A stretch of 64,000 nt of DNA, from contig NZ_LR134116.1 in assembly GCF_900635455.1 (NCBI RefSeq), positions 3,720,001-3,784,000 on the forward strand, in the 5' to 3' direction. The notes beneath the pieces were generated by a model. It saw only the letters and a program-made list of their open reading frames with translations. It did no database searches and was not told the origin of the DNA. Shown piece by piece: positions 25,875-32,919 of the stretch (the first letter of the stretch is position 1; each line of letters opens with the position of its first letter). The position numbers and the translations under genes were made by a program. The DNA is from Yersinia intermedia (GTDB lineage: Bacteria; Pseudomonadota; Gammaproteobacteria; Enterobacterales; Enterobacteriaceae).

Positions 25875-26402
25875 ATGGCAACCACCATCACCTCGGTAAT
25901 GGAAAGTTTTGAATATTTCTTTCATTCCCTTTACCGCACTGAGTTTGTAAAAACATTACGATTGAATGAGTGTAGTGAAAGGGAACTCCTCCCGCTGGTA
26001 CGTTGCTACCTTTTAGGGTGTTTCTCCGATGATGTTTCGCCGGAGGTGAAAGGGAAGCTCCCAGGATCTATTACGGGGAACGGCTATATCGATTTTGTAA
26101 TTGATGATGTGGCGGTGGAATTCGCCGTCCGTAAGCCCACCGCAGCCAAATCAACGGTATCAGCAACGGTTAATAGCACGGAAATGAAGAAGTTGATGAA
26201 GTTCGACGGCAAGGCGTTGCTGGTACTGTTCGACTTCTCCACCACACCTTATTCAGAAGCCCAAATAGAGGCTTTCCGCGACTGGCCTTCGCTGGGGAAA
26301 GGTAATCACAAAAAGTCTGCATTCAACGTCGCCTATTTCTATGTTGAAAAACGCAGGCCGCTGACATTCGGGAAAATCACTAAAAATATTCGTATTAACT
26401 GA
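25875..26402 (+). CDS. Hypothetical protein, possible nuclease-like fold
   Basis: A 175-residue soluble protein starting 2 bp after the Ner-like stop. The segment GNGYIDFVIDDVAVEFAVRKPTA, with Asp in a strand followed by E-x-A-V-R-K, and later ALLVLFDFS resembles PD-(D/E)xK core layout (D, then E-x-K). This is weak evidence. No membrane segment. Co-transcribed with a regulator and an exported protein. Function unknown. Confidence 0.55.
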   Translation: MATTITSVMESFEYFFHSLYRTEFVKTLRLNECSERELLPLVRCYLLGCFSDDVSPEVKGKLPGSITGNGYIDFVIDDVAVEFAVRKPTAAKSTVSATVNSTEMKKLMKFDGKALLVLFDFSTTPYSEAQIEAFRDWPSLGKGNHKKSAFNVAYFYVEKRRPLTFGKITKNIRIN

Positions 26403-26415
26403 CAAGGAATAAATA

Positions 26416-26775
26416 ATGAAAAGAGTCATTTTAGCCACCCTACTATTGAGCACATCAACACTAGTAACAGCCGCAGAGTACGTCAAACAAAACGGATCAC
26501 TATCATTGGCAGCAGGCGGCAATAGTGTTGAATTCAGTATTAACGCAGCGAGTAAAGATGCTTCAGGCATCTGCAATATGGAAGGCTCAGCCCAATCGAT
26601 TGATGCTGGGGAAAATCAGAAACATCGATGGGTTTATAATGATACGTCAAGCCAATGTGTGGCGGTAATCAGCGAACAGAACAGCGGTAAGGTGACGGTA
26701 ATGACCAAGGGGTGTGAAGGTTATTGCGGCATGACAGCCGTTGGAGCAATGGATGGGATTTACCGGAAGAAATAG
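26416..26775 (+). CDS. Small exported protein of unknown function
   Basis: A 119-residue protein with a clear signal peptide (MKRVILATLLLSTSTLVTAA). The mature part of about 98 residues has five Cys residues, CNMEG, CVAV and KGCEGYCG among them, so disulfides are likely. AAGGAATAA precedes the ATG. It overlaps nothing and lies 14 bp after the previous stop. No family recognised. Confidence 0.65.
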   Translation: MKRVILATLLLSTSTLVTAAEYVKQNGSLSLAAGGNSVEFSINAASKDASGICNMEGSAQSIDAGENQKHRWVYNDTSSQCVAVISEQNSGKVTVMTKGCEGYCGMTAVGAMDGIYRKK

Positions 26776-26799
26776 CGAGGAAATGCAGGAAAAAGGACT

Positions 26800-26991
26800 G
26801 TGAGTGAGCAAGAGCAGGATGATCTCAACCATAAAATGGATGCAAAACTTTACGATAAAACACGTCGACTGATTATTCAGGAAGGGTTAACGGAAATTAA
26901 AGTCAAAGCTGTACAACTTCATTTTCGAGTGGGCTATGACCGCGCAGCCCGGATAGTTGAACGTCTACGTCTGGAAAAGAACATTAAATAA
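26800..26991 (+). CDS. Stand-alone FtsK-gamma-like winged helix protein
   Basis: A 63-residue protein, GTG start. The block LYDKTRRLIIQEGLTEIKVKAVQLHFRVGYDRAARIVERLRLE matches the gamma domain of FtsK, where the winged helix reads polar KOPS sequences (compare LLQRRLRIGYNRAARLI). No motor domain follows. Such a lone domain may bind chromosome KOPS or a related island sequence. Its role in an island is unknown. Confidence 0.7.
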   Translation: MSEQEQDDLNHKMDAKLYDKTRRLIIQEGLTEIKVKAVQLHFRVGYDRAARIVERLRLEKNIK

Positions 26992-27014
26992 TAATATTAA
27001 CAAGGACTGATAAA

Positions 27015-27389
27015 ATGAAATTTAAATTGGCTTTATTATGTATATCTGCAAGCCTGCTAGTTGGTTGCGGAGATAGCACGCCAAAATGTAATAGCGACGA
27101 TGCTAAAAGCCTTGTGGTTGATATTTCTCAAAAGAAAATTAAGAAACAATTTGACCAACTCAGGAACTCACAGATGTCAGGAATGGTTCCGAAGGATGCA
27201 GATAATATTCAATTAGCGATTATTAATGTCAGAACTATAAAGCATGACTCCTCACTAGATGCCTACTCATGCTCTGCCGATTTGAAAATGACTTTACCCG
27301 AGAAAACAAATGAACTACCGATAACATATAACATTCAGAAAACGGATGACAGTAACGGGCAGTTTTACATAAACGTATTTGGCTTGTAA
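27015..27389 (+). CDS. Small predicted lipoprotein
   Basis: A 124-residue protein with a lipoprotein signal (hydrophobic ALLCISASLLVGC, lipidated Cys about 18). The mature part holds two more Cys. RBS AAGGA precedes the ATG. No family recognised. Confidence 0.65.
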   Translation: MKFKLALLCISASLLVGCGDSTPKCNSDDAKSLVVDISQKKIKKQFDQLRNSQMSGMVPKDADNIQLAIINVRTIKHDSSLDAYSCSADLKMTLPEKTNELPITYNIQKTDDSNGQFYINVFGL

Positions 27390-27455
27390 GACGCTGAGGC
27401 AACATCAGGGATTCTTTGGGTTAAAGTAATTGACATTTTAACCCAAAAAAAACTC

Positions 27456-27668
27456 ATGAAAAAAACCTTCATATTTACCATTATCACTATGACCTCAATT
27501 TGTTGGTTCATGATATATAAGGCATCTGAACCTGAAAAAGATCTCCCTATTAATACTCCCCTCATCATTAAATCTCACTTACCAGGTGCATGCAGGGCCA
27601 CAGTTTTTGAAACTGCTGGCGATACTAAACGAAATGCTTCTGTTGTCGCCTGCTGGGTGCAGTTTTAA
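27456..27668 (+). CDS. Short hydrophobic-start protein of unknown function
   Basis: A possible 70-residue protein with an N-terminal membrane or signal segment (TFIFTIITMTSICWFMIYK). A preceding inverted repeat (GGGTTAAA at 27418 and TTTTAACCC near 27445) could be a hairpin in the leader. No ribosome site is convincing, so translation is uncertain. Confidence 0.4.
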   Translation: MKKTFIFTIITMTSICWFMIYKASEPEKDLPINTPLIIKSHLPGACRATVFETAGDTKRNASVVACWVQF

Positions 27669-27997
27669 ACACGTTACTAATCTAAGCATACTTGGTGAAC
27701 ATTTTAAGTAATTGTGATGAAAATAACTTAAATAATTCATAGCGTTACCAGAAATCCCCCACCGTACTCAACAACGCAGCTTTTGTACTTAGAATTTTTC
27801 ACTAACACTATTCACCATCTTCATGTTAGTTTTAAACAATAGAGATCAGAGGAGTGAGCGGGGCGTTTTACCTAGTGTCAGTGTATCAATAAACATAAAC
27901 ATTGATGTGAAAGTTCAACGTTACGAGGGTTCAAATCCCTCTGGCAAAACGAAGATGTATAAATCAAAAGCAAATACTAAAAAAGGGGGCCGTCACC
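27669..27997. other. Spacer with a tRNA T-arm-like hairpin
   Basis: No firm gene. At about 27927-27943 the sequence GAGGGTTCAAATCCCTC forms a 5-bp stem with a 7-base loop, exactly like a tRNA T-arm. There is no matching acceptor or D-arm upstream and no CCA, so it is at most a tRNA 3' remnant or a chance hairpin. An overlapping short frame (ATG at about 27955, MYKSKANTKKGGRHHAKICR) ends inside the small gene that follows. Confidence 0.5.
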
Positions 27998-28114
27998 ATG
28001 CAAAAATTTGTCGCTAAAGTGAAAGTCAAGCTTGTAGTTTTAGGGGGCGCTGGGTTTATCGCTTTGCTACTGGGTGCGTCTGGTGTACATCACGCTCAAC
28101 CCTGTGATCTTTGA
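27998..28114 (+). CDS. 38-residue hydrophobic peptide
   Basis: ATG 27998 has AGGGGG nine bases upstream. The peptide has a basic start (MQKFVAKVKVKL), a membrane segment (VVLGGAGFIALLLGA) and the tail VHHAQPCDL. A short leader frame in another phase overlaps the start, an arrangement seen with type I toxin genes such as hok/mok. It could be a small membrane toxin, a holin-like peptide or noise. No antisense RNA can be identified from the sequence. Confidence 0.45.
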   Translation: MQKFVAKVKVKLVVLGGAGFIALLLGASGVHHAQPCDL

Positions 28115-28359
28115 TTTATTAATGGCAGATCTCTGTTTTATATAGGTTCTGGTTAAATTTTTTATATCAATTTGCAGCTTCGCATAGCTAAGTCTAAATA
28201 TTTCGCCAGAAAATATACTGTATTTACTTTTATACCTACCTGCATACAGTGTGTAGGTTTGTTGTAAAGTCAGGTTGCGATACATTTACGATCAACGATC
28301 TATTTAACTGCTTCGTTGCATAAAATTTCAGGTTGTTGCACACAAACTATTTTCTATCT
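28115..28359. other. AT-rich spacer downstream of the ABC-3C genes
   Basis: No gene is supported. A few short direct repeats (ACGATCAACGATC near 28289) are present. No terminator hairpin with a T-run could be confirmed. Confidence 0.4.
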
Positions 28360-30087
28360 TTAACTATTTTCAATTCTGAACAACTTTTCTTGTTGAGAGA
28401 GTTTCACAATGAAATTTCTCTCATCATTGAGTTCTAATGGAAGCTTATCTTTCAATATTGATACGATATATTGAACTTGAGACTTATGCCTTTCAACAAG
28501 ATTGGCAATTTTTACTAGCTGATTCCCATGCATTAATTCTTTTTTGTCATTCAATAGAAAGTGTAGGCATGGAATATTCTCTTCATCTGCAAATAAGAGG
28601 TAGGCAATATCGAAGCAAACTATCTCACCTTGTTTTTTCCCTGAGCTAAAGTTGGTATTGAAAGAACTAAACTTGTATATTTTCTGCCCCGTTTTATTTG
28701 TAACCTTATCAAACTTAAGAGCATATTGTTCATCATACAACTCTTGAGATATAGATGAAAAATACTTATTAAACTTGTTTATCTGTGTCTGAACTTCAGT
28801 TTCAAACTCATTTGAGAATAGTTTATCATTAATAGCAGTGATTTTTTTATTAAGATTTTCAATGCTTTTTTCACTTTGCTCAATTTGATTTATTATTGTC
28901 TCAAACTCACCTTTTTTTCTATGCTTTATATTTAATTCATTAACTAATCCTTCTAGCTCATCGAGAGAACCACTTTTATTAATATTAGCAACTAATTCTT
29001 TTTCTTTTAAAATAAGATCAGACAATTTATTTTTCTCCACTTGAATTCCTGATAATAACTCAGGTAATTCTTTGGAAATATATCTAACTTTTTCCTCAAC
29101 CATTTTATTGTGAAATTCAAGCAAGGACTCAAAACTTTTATGAATATTTGTTATTTTAGTGTTTACTTCGTGATACAAACCTTTTAACTGATTTGTATCA
29201 ATATCCATTCTACCACTTTGAATATCCTCAACCGCATCCATTATAAGTTCTTTTCTTAACTTAAGTTTACTTATTTTAGAGCCAGTGAGACTTATATGAT
29301 ATTTTATACTATCAAGAGCATTAAGATCATTTTCAAAATTCGGATTTATGTAAAATGTAGATTTTTTAAAATCTAGATATTCGATTTCACTAAGTAGTAA
29401 AGCTAGCGATGCTTCATATGCCGTACGAGTCTGCTTTGATTCCAGCCTATTTTTAAAAGTAGTCTCCATGCGTATACTAGCAAGTAAATTTTGTTTAGTA
29501 GCTCCTTTCTCAAAATCACATCCCAGAAGAAAAAGATGCAGAGTTTCATACTCATCATCACGAGTAAATGAATTAAGTGTCCGCAAGGTATTTGTAATAC
29601 TTAATTCTTTATATCTTATATTATTTGATATGATTTGTGAAAATGTTGGCTTATTTCCATAATGGTTAGGAATTAACATATTTGTCAATGTTTCTTCAAA
29701 TTCGTCAGCCGTTTTTTGCTTACCATTTATCTGCCTAATCGATTTTTTACGCTGTAGAAAGTTCCTATCAATTACGACAGTTCTGGATAATGGATCACGA
29801 AGATCATCAACAAGAGTCAACGTAATTACAACTTCTTTATCCATTAAAAAATCTTTAACTAGGGTATACTCTCCTTTCTTTGTTTCAGGATCCGTATATA
29901 TAGCCTTAGCATCTGCACCCAAGCAAAAATCGACTAACATCAATACAGTTGTTTTGCCAACATTGTTACCTGTGACTTTAGTTGGTTCTATTGGTGTTTC
30001 ATCAACAATTAAATTCAAACCAGAACGAAATGATATTAATCTAACTACACCATCTTTGTTAGTTATCCGGAGAGATTTTATGAACAT
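28360..30087 (-). CDS. ABC-3C system ATPase (DUF2326-like)
   Basis: A 575-residue SMC-like ATPase. Walker A TGNNVGKTTVLML (residues 39-51) precedes long coiled-coil segments rich in Glu/Lys/Asn/Leu (about residues 210-440). The C-terminal block FDIAYLLFADEENIPCLHFLLND is the ATPase/DUF2326 end. The starts overlap (30087 within the middle gene's 3' end), and the gene order effector, middle component, ATPase fits the ABC-three-component conflict systems described computationally. AT-rich and coiled-coil-dominated. Likely senses phage DNA structures and gates the effector (inference). Confidence 0.8.
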   Translation of the reverse strand: MFIKSLRITNKDGVVRLISFRSGLNLIVDETPIEPTKVTGNNVGKTTVLMLVDFCLGADAKAIYTDPETKKGEYTLVKDFLMDKEVVITLTLVDDLRDPLSRTVVIDRNFLQRKKSIRQINGKQKTADEFEETLTNMLIPNHYGNKPTFSQIISNNIRYKELSITNTLRTLNSFTRDDEYETLHLFLLGCDFEKGATKQNLLASIRMETTFKNRLESKQTRTAYEASLALLLSEIEYLDFKKSTFYINPNFENDLNALDSIKYHISLTGSKISKLKLRKELIMDAVEDIQSGRMDIDTNQLKGLYHEVNTKITNIHKSFESLLEFHNKMVEEKVRYISKELPELLSGIQVEKNKLSDLILKEKELVANINKSGSLDELEGLVNELNIKHRKKGEFETIINQIEQSEKSIENLNKKITAINDKLFSNEFETEVQTQINKFNKYFSSISQELYDEQYALKFDKVTNKTGQKIYKFSSFNTNFSSGKKQGEIVCFDIAYLLFADEENIPCLHFLLNDKKELMHGNQLVKIANLVERHKSQVQYIVSILKDKLPLELNDERNFIVKLSQQEKLFRIENS

Positions 30088-30307
30088 ACTCTAAATTCCC
30101 GTTTGAATTTAACTCAACTATACCTATAAGAAATAACCAATCTAATGATAAAATAAAAATAGATATTGACATTTCTGTTGTCTTTACTGTTTCACAAAAT
30201 AATTCAATTAACTCTATCTCACCGAAACTTTTAAGCACATCAATAATAAAACCACCGTTATAATAGAGGCAATCTTTAGGATGAATGTCTTTCGGTAGTA
30301 ACATCAT
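30059..30307 (-). CDS. ABC-3C system middle component
   Basis: An 82-residue helical protein. It overlaps the ATPase start (30059-30087) and the upstream gene's end (30276-30307), so all three are coupled. The sequence (KDIHPKDCLYYNGGFIIDVLKS and IFILSLDWLFLIGIVEL) has the small winged-helix or alpha-helical look of the middle-component families of ABC-3C systems. Assigned by position and size as much as by sequence. Confidence 0.7.
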   Translation of the reverse strand: MMLLPKDIHPKDCLYYNGGFIIDVLKSFGEIELIELFCETVKTTEMSISIFILSLDWLFLIGIVELNSNGNLEYVHKISPDN

Positions 30308-31256
30308 TCACTCCATTTGGATCTTTGAAAATTCGACAGCGTATAAACGCATCCACTGCTAATATGCTAACACAAAGTTCTAATTCTTCTAAGGGAATAT
30401 GTGAGAAATTCGCACTTTTTTTAACAATTTCAATCGAACTCTCAATTACTTTAAAGAAAAGTTCATCTCCCGAGTAGTTCATACTTAACTTACTAAAACA
30501 ACTACGGAATGAAGCTAGAACTGATACGCTAACATTTTTTCCCATTTGGTCAAATTCTGAGTATATATGGGAAACCTTGCTATGATGAATTTTGTAGTCT
30601 TCAATAATGTATTCAGCAGCATTTAGATTATTGAACACAATTTTCTTCTCCACATCAAATGCTTTAGGGTGATCTACACTATCGACAATAGTAAAATCCT
30701 CCTTCGCAAGGGCATTTATTATTGCGGCGATATTAGTTTCACTAAGGCTATTACTAGATTCATCTTCTAACTCCCTTCGTAAAAACCCATAAACCTCTTT
30801 TTGTTTAGAAATATCCAAATGCAAAATGAAATTCAACAAAGTCTTGACATCGTGAATATCATCAATTGGTGCAAAAACCAAAGCATGTGGGTTTTTATAT
30901 ATTTTACTTCTTAACTCACTGGCATCTTTAGCTATCGAGATAAATTTAAACTGATGACCTTTATACACACTTAGATTTTTTGTTAAGGCTGAGTCTATCT
31001 TAGCTTTTGTAGCTGTTGCGGATACCTGTAAAACTATCTTATTATTCTGGTCAATTAAATCAATTCCTTCGAAATTATTACTTTGTTGATTAGTGTTTTC
31101 TAAATTATATCCAAACAATAAATTAAAGAAGTAAACATAAAAATCCTCACAATGAAGGTTGAAATTAAGTATATTCAGTTTACCTCTAATCTCAACACTA
31201 TAGCATAATAAAGACAACCGTCTTTCACACAAGTCAAAATAAACAGATCTATTCAT
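30276..31256 (-). CDS. SMEK-domain ABC-3C effector
   Basis: A 326-residue protein. Near the N-terminus the block FFNLLFGYNLEN, NFEGIDLIDQNNKIVLQVSA and TKAKI (Asp66, Gln77-Val-Ser, Lys86) fits the SMEK domain, a PD-(D/E)xK-like nuclease fold that uses D...QVS...K. The rest is helical. It is the first gene of the three-gene ABC-3C cassette and the probable nuclease effector. Whether it cuts is not shown by sequence. Confidence 0.75.
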   Translation of the reverse strand: MNRSVYFDLCERRLSLLCYSVEIRGKLNILNFNLHCEDFYVYFFNLLFGYNLENTNQQSNNFEGIDLIDQNNKIVLQVSATATKAKIDSALTKNLSVYKGHQFKFISIAKDASELRSKIYKNPHALVFAPIDDIHDVKTLLNFILHLDISKQKEVYGFLRRELEDESSNSLSETNIAAIINALAKEDFTIVDSVDHPKAFDVEKKIVFNNLNAAEYIIEDYKIHHSKVSHIYSEFDQMGKNVSVSVLASFRSCFSKLSMNYSGDELFFKVIESSIEIVKKSANFSHIPLEELELCVSILAVDAFIRCRIFKDPNGVNDVTTERHSS

Positions 31257-31343
31257 TTACATTATCCTTAATAAATATACTTTATGATTCTTCATAAATA
31301 CAAATGTAGAAAAATTATAAATACCATAATAGCTTTTAAGCAT

Positions 31344-32636
31344 TTAGGGTATAATTCTTTGTAAGCTATTTATATAATCAGCCCACAACTGCAACCATTT
31401 TCTGCATTCAGCATCATACTTATACAGGTTGTAGATCCCCTCAACACCTCCACGTGTATGCCCCAGCACAGCCTCTGCAACCTCATTAGGACATTGCAAA
31501 CGAGATAGCCCTGTACGCACTGTACGACGCAGATCGTGAGGCGTCCAATGAGGTATATCAAGCATTTGACCGCTTTCACGTAAACGCCATGAATTTTCGG
31601 TCAGGTACTTCTGTTGAATTGGTTTTTTGGTAGCTTGGGAAGGGAACAAATATTTATCGGAGTTGAGGCGCAGAATTTTAAGAAAGTCGATAGCCTGATC
31701 GGATAACTGAACGTAGCGCTCTACCCCTGTCTTGGTTTCTCGTAGATGAATAGTGCCCTTATTTAGATCAACATCCTCCCAAGCCATATTGCAGACCTCA
31801 CCTGTTCTACACCCAGTCCAGAGCGTCAGCCGAAGCACGTTTTTGATCGTTGGCGTATAAGCTGAGCCAGGAAGCCAATGGAGGAATTTAGCTAATTCCT
31901 TCTCACTCAGTATTCGAGTGCCGCGTTCACAGGTCAGTTTGATGTTGGTCTGGCGTAGACTGGATTTAGCTAACAGTGCCGGGTTAGCAAAGTTGTCATC
32001 GAAGCGGCCTAAGCCAATTGCAAATTCATAGGCAGAGGATAGTTCACGCAACAGATTTCCTGCTTGAACTTTGGCACCTCGTTCAATCACTCCATTAACC
32101 AGTTCGACGATATCTTTACGGGTGATTTCTGCTGCAACACGCGCACCTAGTTTGGCAACTGCATCATTTTCCAATGTACGCCGCACCTCCTTTTGTCCTT
32201 TCTTTTTGCGCGCTCCTGGAATGATTTTTCCGTCATTACTTTTACGGTCTTCTATCCGTTCAGTCAGGTACAGCTCAACCAACCCTTCAACTGTCAGCAC
32301 TGCCGCTTTCGGTTTTTGACTCTCTTCTAATAATCGTTGCTTCTCATCTTTCAGCTCAGACGCCGGACAGCGCCCTTCACTTCTGATTAGTTTGAGTTCT
32401 TGCAACTTCATGCGGGCCATTGCGAGCGAGGTTTGCGGGAAGCTTCCAATTTTTACCTGTGACAGCTTATTGGTCACTGGGCTAGTATAGCGGTAGAAAA
32501 AGGTCTTGATACCAGAAGCGCCGCAAGTCACACGCAAGCCCCGGTTTTCACCCGTGTCAGCTTTGTTTTTGTCCGTGGGCTTCATCATTTCGATAGCTTT
32601 GGATGACAAAGGTTTGCCTGCTGGTTTATCCGTCAT
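31344..32636 (-). CDS. Tyrosine-type integrase (P4-like)
   Basis: A 430-residue integrase with an N-terminal Arm-type DNA-binding segment (SGIKTFFYRYTSPVTNKLSQVKIGSFP) and a catalytic domain. The residues are in place: TGCRTGEV (Arg), TKTGVERYV (Lys), HDLRRTVRTGL (His-x-x-Arg), LGHTRGG (His) and a late Tyr in YNLYKYD. It lies directly upstream of mutS, reading away from it, the typical place of an integrase at its attachment site. A second, decayed relative lies at the left end of the window's island. Confidence 0.92.
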   Translation of the reverse strand: MTDKPAGKPLSSKAIEMMKPTDKNKADTGENRGLRVTCGASGIKTFFYRYTSPVTNKLSQVKIGSFPQTSLAMARMKLQELKLIRSEGRCPASELKDEKQRLLEESQKPKAAVLTVEGLVELYLTERIEDRKSNDGKIIPGARKKKGQKEVRRTLENDAVAKLGARVAAEITRKDIVELVNGVIERGAKVQAGNLLRELSSAYEFAIGLGRFDDNFANPALLAKSSLRQTNIKLTCERGTRILSEKELAKFLHWLPGSAYTPTIKNVLRLTLWTGCRTGEVCNMAWEDVDLNKGTIHLRETKTGVERYVQLSDQAIDFLKILRLNSDKYLFPSQATKKPIQQKYLTENSWRLRESGQMLDIPHWTPHDLRRTVRTGLSRLQCPNEVAEAVLGHTRGGVEGIYNLYKYDAECRKWLQLWADYINSLQRIIP

Positions 32637-32806
32637 ATAAGATCCATTTTATGGCTAAGCACTTGACTTAATTAGGCTAAAATCCAGCCTTTCTTACCAA
32701 GTGTAGGTTGTGCGTTTATTGATTACAATTATACCATAACCTACATAACAACCTACACTTTGACCTACACTTACAAGCGAGTTTTGGTGATTTTTTATGA
32801 GACAAC

Positions 32807-32919
32807 GTGATACTTAATGATAATAACTAAAATCACAATTTACTTTAAATTCAATGGAATAAACAAATTATGTCTATGATTGACAATAAGAATTTAGATT
32901 CACACACACCCATGATGCA
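32807..32919 (+). repeat. Right-end copy of the mutS 5' region (attR)
   Basis: Matches the left remnant at 10767-10881 in the upstream block (32807-32858, 46 of 52) and again in the LDSHTPMM codons (32894-32917). Includes the probable core GATTC...ATGATGCA. See the left copy for the inference that the mutS start and upstream region are supplied by the island. Confidence 0.75.

Larger units (their letters stand above)
10880..32919. mobile_element. Integrated genomic island at the 5' end of mutS
   Basis: About 22 kb bounded on the left by a broken mutS start (10767-10881) and on the right by the intact mutS. An integrase (31344-32636) directs away from mutS at the right end. Matching blocks GATTC...ATGATGCA occur at 10857-10879 and 32897-32919 (20 of 23 identical), a plausible recombination core. 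The interior is AT-rich against the flanks and is full of accessory genes: retron, ABC-3C cassette, replication-like genes, two tyrosine recombinases, RadC- and AlpA-like genes. Exact crossover bases are not determined. Confidence 0.8.

Noticed and set aside
27900..27960. tRNA gene
   Set aside because: Only a T-arm-like stem is present; no D-arm, anticodon arm or acceptor stem could be built.
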